Shown here: piece by piece, positions 30,001 to 64,000 of the stretch | Numbering within the stretch: position 1 is the first letter of the stretch | Layout of the letters: every line of letters starts with the position of its first letter | DNA from: Undaria pinnatifida | Lineage: Eukaryota > Sar > Phaeophyceae > Laminariales > Alariaceae | Reading direction: 5' to 3' | NCBI GenBank assembly: GCA_012845835.1 | Contig: JABAKD010000016.1 | Coordinates: 26,273,527-26,337,526, forward strand | DNA: 64,000 bases | Made by a program: the position numbers and the translations under genes | Notes under the pieces: generated by a model | What the model was told of the DNA's origin: nothing | The model's input: the letters and a program-made list of their open reading frames with translations, nothing else | Database searches by the model: none

Positions 30001-32446
30001 GGTAAGAAACACATCCGAGAATAGCGGAGGCGATTTTGGATTTTGGATTCCTGGGCAGTTCTTTTTCCGAGAAAGGGTCAACGCGTGGCGTAATAATCAA
30101 TGACACAGCATCAATCAAAAGTATAGTAGTAGTAGTCAACGATATATACCTGGTACGCTGTTTTCAAATTCCGAGCTTCAAGAGCAGCAGTAGTAGTAGT
30201 TATTGTTGTTGTTGTTGTTGTTATCACATTAACTCGCACAATCAAGTCCGTGGTCACAGGACACAGGCTCCATCAGTAAATAATGATGTCGACTGACACC
30301 ATAGGCAACACCTCTCTGGGTAGTCAACCATCATAATATCATACAATATATGGGGGAATGTAATCTCTATGCAAAGATCCTGTTTTGTTTTAATCAATTG
30401 TCAGCCGGCCGCCCCGATGGTCTAGTGGTTTTACCCTCGAATACTACTAACGTTTGGTTGTCCTTGAGTTCGACACCCACCACGATGAATGAGATTTTTT
30501 TTACTTTATTTGCAAAAATGCAAAAAAAAAGGGATCAACTGCTGAGAGCGCTTAGCAGCGTGGGTAGGTACAATTCGACGCGAGTCGGCGAGGGAAGAAA
30601 ATGCTGGATTCTCCTTGCGGTAAAATAAAGGCACGTGCGGAAGTGGGGAGGGAGGAGGAGGGCCCGCTATGTGACCCCGGATCTGAGTTACTACTGGGAG
30701 GGAGCGCGAGAGTGGTGCGAGGATAATAAATGGGATAAAGAAAAAAAATGTTGCAAAGGTATATTATTACTACCAGTAAATAATATGTTAGTCTCTAGGA
30801 AATACGCACGGCACTGTCAGCAGTCGTCATGATAGAGACACTCCGGATATTATGTATTGAGGGGACGCGTCCGATTTCGACAACGTGAAAGCACCCGCGA
30901 AGCAAAGACAACAGACACACATATCCCGCCTTCCCGAGAAAAACAGAGAAGAAGCGCTACGCCAACCTCCCGTACGAGCAAAGCCACCCCCGCACCTATC
31001 ATAGACAACGCCGCCGCAACGAGAGATCGCTCTCCTCTTCTTCGTTTTCCTCCTCGCCCGCGACCACGCAGACCAATCAATGCGACAGCCTTCACGTAAC
31101 AAACAAAACTATCTTCTTCCAAAACCTCGCCGGCTGACATGGCCCCATGTCGACGTTCGATGCAAACCGACTTTGCATCCTGTCGACTTCGAACCTCCAC
31201 TGCCACGGGGACAGCGGTACAGTCTCTTCATTAATGCCAAGGCCTCTTTCGTTTCGCCTAGAGGCGACGCAGGTTCTCAATACTCTTTTCGGGTATTTTT
31301 GTTTGATACCGTAGACGCAATTTTTTTTTACTTGACGGCGCATTCAACATAGTGTGTTTCGCCTATCCTTGCCTTCCTTGTTGTATAATACTTCGAAGTA
31401 TTACGTTTTTCTTCTGTCAAAGTATGACCTTCATAATCCCATGTTCGAATTAAACTCTTGGCATTACTTTAAAGTTCAATGAATGCCAAATCGGACAGCT
31501 ACACCTTAACTTGTCGAAGTGCTGCCCTGCCCTACCCGAAGCATGGGCACCGGCGCCCATGCGGAGCCCTTGTACACCGGTATATTTATATTTACACGAT
31601 CATGTTTTCGTTGTTTTCGTTGTTGATGCTGAGGTTGCGTGTTGTGTGTCGTGTTGTGTTGTGTGTCGCGTGTTTTGCTGAAGTGTGTTCATGTGTTCCT
31701 CGCCGTTGATGCTGATATTGACAAGAGTAGCTATCAAGACGTATCATGAGTACAGTTGTTGTTCGTAGCTAATCATGAGCACCCACTGCGATTGCCCGCA
31801 CACCATACCCGTAGGAATGTACCTGCTGTTCATCTGTCTGTGTACCATGGTTGCTAAGCCGTTATGGCACGTTTCGGCTCACTTTTTGGGGGGTGGCTGG
31901 TGGGTTGGGAGGACCACCGACACAGCCGGCCATACGTCCATACCATGCTGCTGTCGACAGCCACACTGCTACTGCTGTAGACTACTGCTATGATACGAGC
32001 TACATGTACGAGTAGTACGGATACGGACGTGGTTGTAGTCGGCGCCAAGAAACATGACCCATGACGCCCAGTCAGAAAGTGGAAACATCAAGCCGTAACC
32101 GCAGACTTCACCTTGATTCCGTGATCGTCTTCTGCCCAGTGAAGAGGTTCGCAACAGAAGACATGTTCTCTGCAAGGGTGTCGAACATCATCCCCAAAGA
32201 AGCCCCTCGCCTGGCCTGCCTCATCGGTGCTCTGCGGGCCCCCCTTGCTCCTGTTGCCCTAGCAAAGGCCGAGCCTCCCGCACGGCACGAGGACCCCTGC
32301 TTTCCTCCAACAGCCGCAGCAGCGATGTCGGCGCCCGTTCCTGTACCAAAACTCGGGTTGCCAAACGGCACGAAGGCCGTGGCTTCCTTTATGAGAGCTA
32401 CGCATGCCGCTGCAGTGGTGGCCGCTGCGACGAGTCTCCGAGTCAT
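5836..32446 (-). CDS. SRP54: Chloroplast signal recognition particle 54 kDa protein (cpSRP54), 11 exons
   Basis: SRP54/Ffh GTPase of the plastid SRP, which escorts thylakoid membrane proteins. Exons (minus): 32112..32446, 22077..22198, 18455..18623, 16110..16215, 14349..14507, 12283..12444, 11777..11821, 10866..10961, 10009..10185, 7412..7558, 5836..6081. Total 1,764 nt, 587 aa plus stop; every junction keeps phase and all introns are GT-AG. Residues 1-24 form a signal peptide ending ATA|FVP, then an Ala/Arg-rich transit-like stretch to about 85. The N domain starts near [11 protein letters not shown] (87). GTPase motifs: GLQGTGKT (194-201), DVYRPAA (226-232), DTAGR (278-282), TKMDGD (336-341). 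The methionine-rich M domain spans about 399-530. The plant-type ARRKR motif for cpSRP43 binding is not seen. The 3' end is the uncertain part: a basic terminal exon may lie at 5445..5514. Confidence 0.95.
6082..7411 (-). other. cpSRP54 intron 10
   Basis: No coding signal. It contains a run of 18 C at about 7061-7078, a short CGCAACCAT repeat (7195-7230) and degraded echoes of the exon 10 donor edge (7190-7345). Confidence 0.7.
7190..7345 (-). repeat. Echo copies of exon 10 donor edge
   Basis: Two copies (about 7305-7345 and 7200-7235) of the GGCTATCGGATGTCAGC / GAGTTGCGATGG sequence that spans the exon 10 donor at 7411. In the nearer copy the donor GT has become TT. Spacing is roughly 80-100 bp. 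Confidence 0.75.
7412..7558 (-). CDS. SRP54: cpSRP54 exon 10: M domain, second part
   Basis: Encodes [20 protein letters not shown] then [20 protein letters not shown] and AGVRLSDVS. The 'MTPEE' and 'SxxRRRRIA' positions are family hallmarks. Acceptor ACAG|GAG, donor AGC|GTGAGT. Two degraded copies of its donor edge follow in the intron. Confidence 0.92.
7801..8214 (+). CDS. Hypothetical ORF inside cpSRP54 intron 9 (137 aa, antisense to host gene)
   Basis: ATG-initiated frame with mixed, protein-like composition (for example [20 protein letters not shown] and [20 protein letters not shown]). From about 8020 the neighbouring +1 frame looks more protein-like ([38 protein letters not shown]) and runs to 8269, so a frameshift is likely. 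A TATAAA-type motif lies about 130 bp upstream. The block 7640-8330 is AT-richer than its surroundings. I do not recognise the family; a decayed transposon or virus-like insertion is possible, and chance is not excluded. Confidence 0.35.
   Translation: MSDLFDENREKIQKYVRRKNVPKSYLLGFSMHEWLTADQRILHAGDEIDPEIPQTPVISVYRGQDTIFEFFRYVFKSNRREMCGETFVWRLYSSFAQQGRSTCIEYGRNACLPLGWDLAESAKQSALEFSRQPTRNC
8739..8852. repeat. 29-bp minisatellite
   Basis: About four near-identical units containing AACGTACGTGGGTTGGGACG and CACAGCAAC. Each unit carries the palindrome ACGTACGT. Confidence 0.9.
9226..9320. repeat. GTGTGAAT/GTGTTAAT degenerate tandem run
   Basis: Successive GTGTTAACGT, GTGTGAAT and GTGTTAT units with a period near 9 bp, inside intron 9. 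Confidence 0.7.
9805..9965. repeat. Telomere-like GTTAGG tracts
   Basis: Short perfect (GTTAGG)n at about 9819-9836 and a degenerate tract with GTTAGC units at about 9905-9965, separated by an AT-rich 70 bp. Interstitial, far from any chromosome end in this window. Confidence 0.75.
10009..10185 (-). CDS. SRP54: cpSRP54 exon 9: M domain, first part
   Basis: Encodes [34 protein letters not shown] and [25 protein letters not shown] and the methionine-rich finger-loop region are typical of the SRP54 M domain that binds substrate segments. Acceptor GCAG|ATG, donor GAG|GTGAGT. Confidence 0.95.
10186..10865 (-). other. cpSRP54 intron 8
   Basis: No gene signal. It ends next to exon 8 in the GAATCAAAC tandem array (10776-10860). 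Confidence 0.7.
10776..10860. repeat. GAATCAAAC tandem array abutting exon 8 donor
   Basis: About eight units of GAATCAAAT/GAATCAAAC, with divergence increasing away from the exon (GAATTGAATGAATC at the distal end). The array starts about 5 bp from the donor of exon 8. Confidence 0.85.
10866..10961 (-). CDS. SRP54: cpSRP54 exon 8: linker to M domain
   Basis: Encodes [20 protein letters not shown] then [12 protein letters not shown], the highly conserved segment at the G/M junction. Acceptor ATAG|CTG, donor GAG|GTGCGT. A 9-10-bp GAATCAAAC tandem array starts immediately after the donor in the transcript sense (plus coordinates 10776-10860). Confidence 0.95.
10962..11776 (-). other. cpSRP54 intron 7
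   Basis: CACCAC-rich and (G)n-rich. It includes ACCACC runs (10970-10995, 11220-11235) and a G homopolymer near 11289-11311. No coding signal. Confidence 0.6.
11777..11821 (-). CDS. SRP54: cpSRP54 exon 7 (45-nt small exon)
   Basis: Encodes only [15 protein letters not shown], the conserved 'GKPIKFVGxGE' G5-region strand. Acceptor ACAG|GGA, donor AAAAG|GTGAGC. Both ends are in phase 0, so skipping it would keep frame but remove the G5 loop. A degraded copy lies about 85 bp upstream in the intron. Confidence 0.93.
11822..12282 (-). other. cpSRP54 intron 6
   Basis: A 461-bp intron containing the exon 7 echo (11875-11920) and a short CATATGGTACATGG-type duplication near 12190-12260. No other signal. 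Confidence 0.7.
11875..11920 (-). repeat. Echo copy of exon 7 with acceptor
   Basis: Reads [11 protein letters not shown] in the minus sense directly after a TTTGGGCAG acceptor-like site, matching the start of exon 7 (GVSQKPIKF). It lies about 85 bp upstream of the true exon and loses frame identity after the Phe codon. Confidence 0.8.
12283..12444 (-). CDS. SRP54: cpSRP54 exon 6: G4 motif
   Basis: Encodes [20 protein letters not shown] through [20 protein letters not shown] to GAALSVQ. TKMDGD is the guanine-specificity motif; the [11 protein letters not shown] stretch is a hallmark of the family. Acceptor CTAG|GTG, donor CAG|GTATGA. Near-identical copies of its 5' edge with acceptor lie upstream. 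Confidence 0.95.
12445..12800 (-). repeat. Tandem duplication of exon 6 acceptor edge
   Basis: The last 40 bases of plus-strand exon 6 plus about 130 bp of intron recur with a period of about 172-176 bp: a nearly identical copy at about 12571-12745 and a more degraded copy from about 12747. The first copy keeps a CTAG acceptor. The second reads [15 protein letters not shown] in the exon frame but has lost the AG. Confidence 0.88.
12801..13810 (-). other. cpSRP54 intron 5, middle part
   Basis: Contains a (GCAAG)n microsatellite at 13497-13535 and otherwise no recognised feature. Confidence 0.6.
13815..14250 (-). repeat. Three echo copies of exon 5 donor half
   Basis: Copies at about 14165-14245, 13987-14062 and 13815-13890, about 175 bp apart, each homologous to the last 75-80 nt of exon 5. 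Minus-sense translations keep family residues: [14 protein letters not shown] in the first, [20 protein letters not shown] then LENI in the second, and [17 protein letters not shown] in the third. The second and third keep GT donors (GTTGGC; GTTAGC, identical to the true donor). The first has an in-frame TGA. Confidence 0.88.
14103..14136. repeat. (CCAAA)n microsatellite
   Basis: Six to seven copies of CCAAA between two exon 5 echoes. Confidence 0.9.
14349..14507 (-). CDS. SRP54: cpSRP54 exon 5: G3 motif
   Basis: Encodes [20 protein letters not shown] through [20 protein letters not shown] to ELKNIQ. DTAGR is the G3 motif. Acceptor CTAG|GTG, donor CAG|GTTAGC. Three degraded copies of its 3' half lie in the next intron. 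Confidence 0.95.
14508..16109 (-). other. cpSRP54 intron 4
   Basis: Contains (CCCTAA)n at about 14831-14857, a short copy of the LINE 3' tail (15610-15695) and a GAATGAATGCATG run near the exon 4 donor (16022-16066). Nothing else recognised. Confidence 0.65.
15610..15695 (-). mobile_element. 5'-truncated LINE tail, diverged
   Basis: Minus-sense match to the last ~80 bp of the LINE family 3' end (TCCAGAGTGACTGGAGCCTG, TCCTGTGACCACG, then an AAC-type tail). More diverged than the copies in intron 1. Confidence 0.75.
16110..16215 (-). CDS. SRP54: cpSRP54 exon 4: G2 region
   Basis: Encodes [20 protein letters not shown] followed by [15 protein letters not shown], including the SRP-family DVYRPAA motif. 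Acceptor AAAG|G, donor GAG|GTGATT. A GAATGAATGCATG-type tandem run lies in the intron 60-100 bp past the donor. Confidence 0.94.
17279..17380. repeat. Direct duplication, ~51 bp unit
   Basis: Two nearly identical units containing GAAAGCCAAGCATAATCATC, AATAACGGATGAACCCGGGT and GATTTATCA. Confidence 0.9.
17560..18425. repeat. Degenerate CAATACCGACAACACCAGTA array with homogeneous end block
   Basis: Roughly 800 bp of loosely repeated ACCGACAACACCAGTACAAT-like motifs with variable spacing of 20-45 bp. It ends in five clean 15-bp units of CAGTATAGTCCAATA (about 18345-18425) about 30 bp from the exon 3 donor. Confidence 0.8.
18455..18623 (-). CDS. SRP54: cpSRP54 exon 3: end of N domain and P-loop
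   Basis: Encodes [20 protein letters not shown], then a short polar linker, then [20 protein letters not shown]. The G1 nucleotide-binding motif GLQGTGKT is intact. Acceptor CCAG|GT, donor CCAA|GTAAGT. Confidence 0.95.
18690..18750. repeat. (GGT)n microsatellite
   Basis: About 17 uninterrupted GGT units just upstream of exon 3 in the transcript sense. A related imperfect GGTGGC/GGTAGT array recurs at 19617-20010. Confidence 0.9.
19085..19185. repeat. CCACAGTA/CCACAGCA tandem array
   Basis: About ten 9-bp units ACCACAGTR, changing to ACCACAGCA in the right half. Confidence 0.9.
19270..19370 (+). mobile_element. 5'-truncated LINE tail
   Basis: The last ~100 bp of the LINE family (GGGGTATTCCTC, CCAGAGTGACTGGAGCCTGT, GCGAGTTAAGGTGAGAAC) ending in (AAC)n with one AGC interruption. 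Confidence 0.85.
19617..20010. repeat. Imperfect GGTGGT/GGCGGT low-complexity array
   Basis: Nearly 400 bp of GGT, GGC, GGTAGT and GGTGAT units without fixed period. Confidence 0.85.
20310..20516 (+). repeat. 42-bp palindromic satellite, left array
   Basis: Five units of GTGCAACTAGTTGCCAGCTG / GCAACTCCTGCTTCAAAATATT type. Unit spacers vary (TCCTGG, TCCGGC, TCCTGC), while both palindromic cores are conserved. Confidence 0.92.
21080..21415 (+). repeat. 42-bp palindromic satellite, right array
   Basis: About eight units in the same orientation as the left array. Cores vary between GCCAGC, GCCGGC, GCCCGC and GCTAGC centres but mostly remain self-complementary. One junction near 21310-21330 contains an inverted spacer fragment. 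Confidence 0.92.
22077..22198 (-). CDS. SRP54: cpSRP54 exon 2: N domain
   Basis: Encodes [20 protein letters not shown] and on to VGMKLVDG, the ALLEADV-type helix of the SRP54 N domain. Acceptor CATAG|T, donor GACG|GTGAGT. It lies 9.9 kb from exon 1. Phase 1 at its 3' end joins GT of exon 3 into a Gly codon. Confidence 0.93.
22612..23315. repeat. Higher-order satellite of TTTTAACCCGGTTTTAAACG
   Basis: A basic 21-bp monomer ATTTTAACCCGGTTTTAAAC-G is grouped in blocks of two to four, each closed by GGATTTATATACCGGCTCCT-TCTTA. About nine higher-order blocks are present. Monomers contain the near-palindrome TTAACCCGGTTTTAA. Confidence 0.95.
23822..24480. repeat. ~30-bp satellite AGACCCACTATACAAAAA...
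   Basis: About 21 units of AGACCCACTATACAAAAATC / AAGTCATTTC type, with an alternative TACAATTTCAAGTCATTTC half-unit. The array runs directly into the truncated 5' end of the LINE at 24481. Confidence 0.93.
24481..26752 (+). mobile_element. 5'-truncated LINE (non-LTR retrotransposon)
   Basis: Begins inside RT ([20 protein letters not shown]), continues [17 protein letters not shown]-type palm motif (here [12 protein letters not shown]), [14 protein letters not shown] and the catalytic box LYADDAGIV. The frame then shifts near 25215 into a C-terminal region ([40 protein letters not shown]) that ends at TAG 25802-25804. A G-rich insert (25900-26000), a pyrimidine-rich stretch (26205-26405) and a 340-bp 3' UTR follow, ending in (AAC)n. 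Endonuclease and the first RT blocks are absent. It lies antisense to its host gene. Confidence 0.92.
27120..27280. repeat. Dispersed repeat, copy 1 of 2
   Basis: Shares GAGCGAGACAAGCGAGAAGT and TTGGCATCATTTCCAAA with 29380-29530 in the same order and orientation. Confidence 0.65.
28268..28696 (+). mobile_element. 5'-truncated LINE copy (3' UTR only)
   Basis: Matches the LINE 3' region from the pyrimidine stretch through CAATTGACTTGCGTCTGTCG, CCTGGCACATCGTAGACTGA and the terminal CCAGAGTGACTGGAGCCTGT to (AAC)n at 28696. No RT is included. Confidence 0.92.
28820..29075. repeat. Dispersed repeat shared with 38640-39000
   Basis: Shared segments in the same order include GCCGCCTGTGCATTA, TTAGCTTTTCTTTGAT, GGCTGAGATCCGGCTTGGCT and CCAGCACCCCATCGCAGCGC, grading into a CAGCGC/GTGCC-rich tract. 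Confidence 0.8.
29380..29530. repeat. Dispersed repeat, copy 2 of 2
   Basis: See 27120-27280. Here the two shared blocks are separated by about 90 bp of unrelated sequence. Confidence 0.6.
29720..29980 (+). repeat. tRNA-like SINE candidates
   Basis: TAGCTCAGTGGGCAGTGCTG (about 29878-29898) fits a pol III A box and is followed by a weak B-box-like GGTCAAGTC. A related unit ending GAGTCGATTCTCACC lies at 29730-29775. Stems do not fold as a proper tRNA, so I read these as decayed tRNA-derived SINEs rather than tRNA genes. Confidence 0.4.
30203..30272 (-). mobile_element. Short LINE tail
   Basis: Minus-sense copy of the last 60-70 bp of the LINE family (CCTGTGTCCTGTGACCACGG, GCGAGTTAATGTGATAAC) with a (AAC)n tail. 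Confidence 0.8.
30410..30490 (+). repeat. tRNA-like sequence (A box TGGTCTAGTGG)
   Basis: GATGGTCTAGTGGTTTTACC is a strong A box, and GAGTTCGACACCC about 45 bp later resembles a B box. It is followed by a T-rich stretch. The T stem does not pair well, so a SINE head or tRNA pseudogene is more likely than a functional tRNA. Confidence 0.45.
32112..32446 (-). CDS. SRP54: cpSRP54 exon 1: presequence and start of N domain
   Basis: Starts at the ATG 32446-32444. A hydrophobic Ala/Val-rich segment ends at ATA|FVP (residues 22-27), followed by about 60 residues rich in Gly, Ala, Arg and Ser with almost no acidic residues. The mature part begins around [17 protein letters not shown] and runs to KTITES. 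The donor is AAG|GTGAAG. Phase 2 at the end matches the single leading base of exon 2, which creates Ser112. Confidence 0.9.
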
Positions 32447-33315
32447 TCTCTACGGCACGATGAAAGATGCAAACTACTGCATGCGATGGTGAGCGAACCT
32501 CGGCTCGTGCTGAGCACGTCCCCGGAACACTCACCCTGAACTATAATCCCATCAGTTTCCGCTGAAAACCTATTTCGGCCCACAAGTGGACAAATAATGT
32601 TGCACAACAAATGCTACTCGCGTTATTTTCTTTTGAACTCGTTTTTCCACCACATTCTTCCCCACTAAACCTGACATATTTCCCAGATTATGTGAGGAAC
32701 CCCGATGAGATACCCAGTATCCAATGCGTCTTTTTCTTCTTCTGGGAAAGACTGTGAGAATCGAACCAGCGACCTCACTGCTGTTCATAATCTCACATCC
32801 TGTCTGCGACGCCATTGTGAGGAAGTAGACTAAAAGAACAAATATATTAGGTTATTCGAGTTATTTCCTTCTAAAACACGTTTTTCCACCACATTCTCCC
32901 CCACTAAACCTGACATGTTTCCCAGAATATGTCAGGAACCCCGATGAGGTACCCAGTATCCAATTCGACTTTTTCGGTATTGGAGTGACTTTCAGTTATC
33001 CTATAGACTACGAAGTATATTGCTAGCATTGTTGTCGTGAGAAATCCCTTTTCTTCTTTTTCTGGGAAAGACGGCGAGAATCGAACCAGCGACCTCACTG
33101 TTATCTCACGTCCTGCCGACGACGCCATTGCGAGGAAGTAGACTCAACATTTTGCACAACAAATGCTACTCGAGTTATTTCCTTCTAAAAACTCGTTTTT
33201 CCACCTCACCCCCACCAGCCAAACAGCCAAACATCACCCACACGTTGCAACTTGCAGAGCGGTTGCTACTACATGTACACCTAAACAACAACAGCAACAG
33301 CAATAGCAGCGAAAA
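32447..33315. promoter_or_regulatory. Divergent intergenic region between cpSRP54 and threonine synthase
   Basis: The two start codons point away from each other across 869 bp, so both promoters lie here. I found no unambiguous TATA box or other core element. Much of the region is occupied by two or three copies of a tRNA-like repeat (32570-33190), which leaves about 100 bp on each side as the least repetitive sequence. Confidence 0.6.
32570..33190 (-). repeat. Tandem SINE-like repeats with pol III B-box in the shared promoter region
   Basis: Two copies (about 32590-32830 and 32875-33130) share TTTTTCCACCACATTC, CCCCACTAAACCTGACAT, GATGAGATACCCAGTATCCA-type blocks, and on the minus strand GAGGTCGCTGGTTCGATTCT, which contains a B-box-like GGTTCGATTC. 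Part of the unit (ACAAATGCTACTCGAGTTAT) recurs at 33158-33180 and, inverted, at 45347-45375. The tRNA fold is poor, so this is called SINE-like only. Confidence 0.55.
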
Positions 33316-63954
<30,639 letters not shown>

Positions 63955-64000
63955 GTGAGTCCTACAAATATCTGTTTTTTTCTTGTCGCTGCATTCGGAG

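Larger units (their letters stand above)
22199..32111 (-). other. cpSRP54 intron 1 (9.9 kb)
   Basis: Contains two satellites (22612-23315, 23822-24480), a LINE (24481-26752), a truncated LINE (28268-28696), dispersed repeats (27120-27280, 28820-29075, 29380-29530), tRNA-like SINE candidates (29720-29980, 30410-30490) and a short LINE tail (30203-30272). I see nothing beyond short anonymous frames in 23316-23820, 26753-27100, 27290-28265 and 30500-32110. Confidence 0.7.

Noticed and set aside
30410-30490. Functional tRNA gene
   Set aside because: A strong A box and a weak B box are present, but the T stem and acceptor stem do not pair, so it is treated as SINE-like.
32061-32492. 143-aa plus-strand frame opposite cpSRP54 exon 1
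   Set aside because: Composition mirrors the Ala/Arg-rich transit region on the other strand; no domain of its own.

Overview
This is a eukaryotic nuclear window holding two very long, intron-rich genes arranged head to head, embedded in decayed retrotransposons, TIR/foldback elements and simple repeats. The minus-strand gene (5836..32446) is chloroplast SRP54. The plus-strand gene (33316..63954, running off the right edge) is threonine synthase. I assembled both exon by exon from conserved protein blocks with GT-AG boundaries (one GC-AG), and the reading phase is conserved across every listed junction. Coding sequence is 1,764 nt over 26.6 kb for SRP54 and 1,419 nt over 30.6 kb for threonine synthase.

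Organism: SRP54 starts with a signal peptide ending in an ATA|FVP ('ASAF-like') cleavage motif followed by an Ala/Arg/Ser-rich transit-like stretch. This is the bipartite presequence of plastids with a red-algal secondary origin, so a photosynthetic stramenopile or related alga is the best guess. Huge introns, TTAGGG-like tracts and Copia, chromovirus and LINE elements fit such a genome but do not identify the species.

Layout: 1-4.1 kb, degenerate Ty1/Copia element. 4.1-5.4 kb, nothing recognised. 5.4-32.4 kb, cpSRP54 (11 firm exons plus one candidate terminal exon); its introns carry a 5'-truncated LINE (24.5-26.75 kb), a 1.24-kb TIR element with palindromic satellite arrays (20.26-21.49 kb), several satellites and an unidentified small ORF (7.8 kb). 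32.45-33.3 kb, an 869-bp divergent intergenic region with tRNA-like SINE copies that must hold both promoters. 33.3-64 kb, threonine synthase (10 exons); its 19.7-kb first intron carries a foldback element (34.28-34.78 kb), a second LINE copy on the minus strand (35.3-38.6 kb), a 173-bp satellite, a chromovirus fragment (47.1-49.7 kb) and a 183-bp-arm palindrome (51.6-51.96 kb).

The most unusual pattern is that several introns contain tandem, progressively degraded copies of the edge of the neighbouring exon, including its splice site ('exon-edge echoes'). I see this at SRP54 exons 5, 6, 7 and 10 and at threonine synthase exon 2, with donor-adjacent minisatellites at other junctions. It suggests that introns here grew by repeated local duplication across exon-intron boundaries.

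The two genes have no direct pathway link. cpSRP54 guides light-harvesting and thylakoid proteins inside the plastid, and threonine synthase makes threonine from O-phosphohomoserine. What they share is the divergent promoter region and an exceptionally long first intron on each side.
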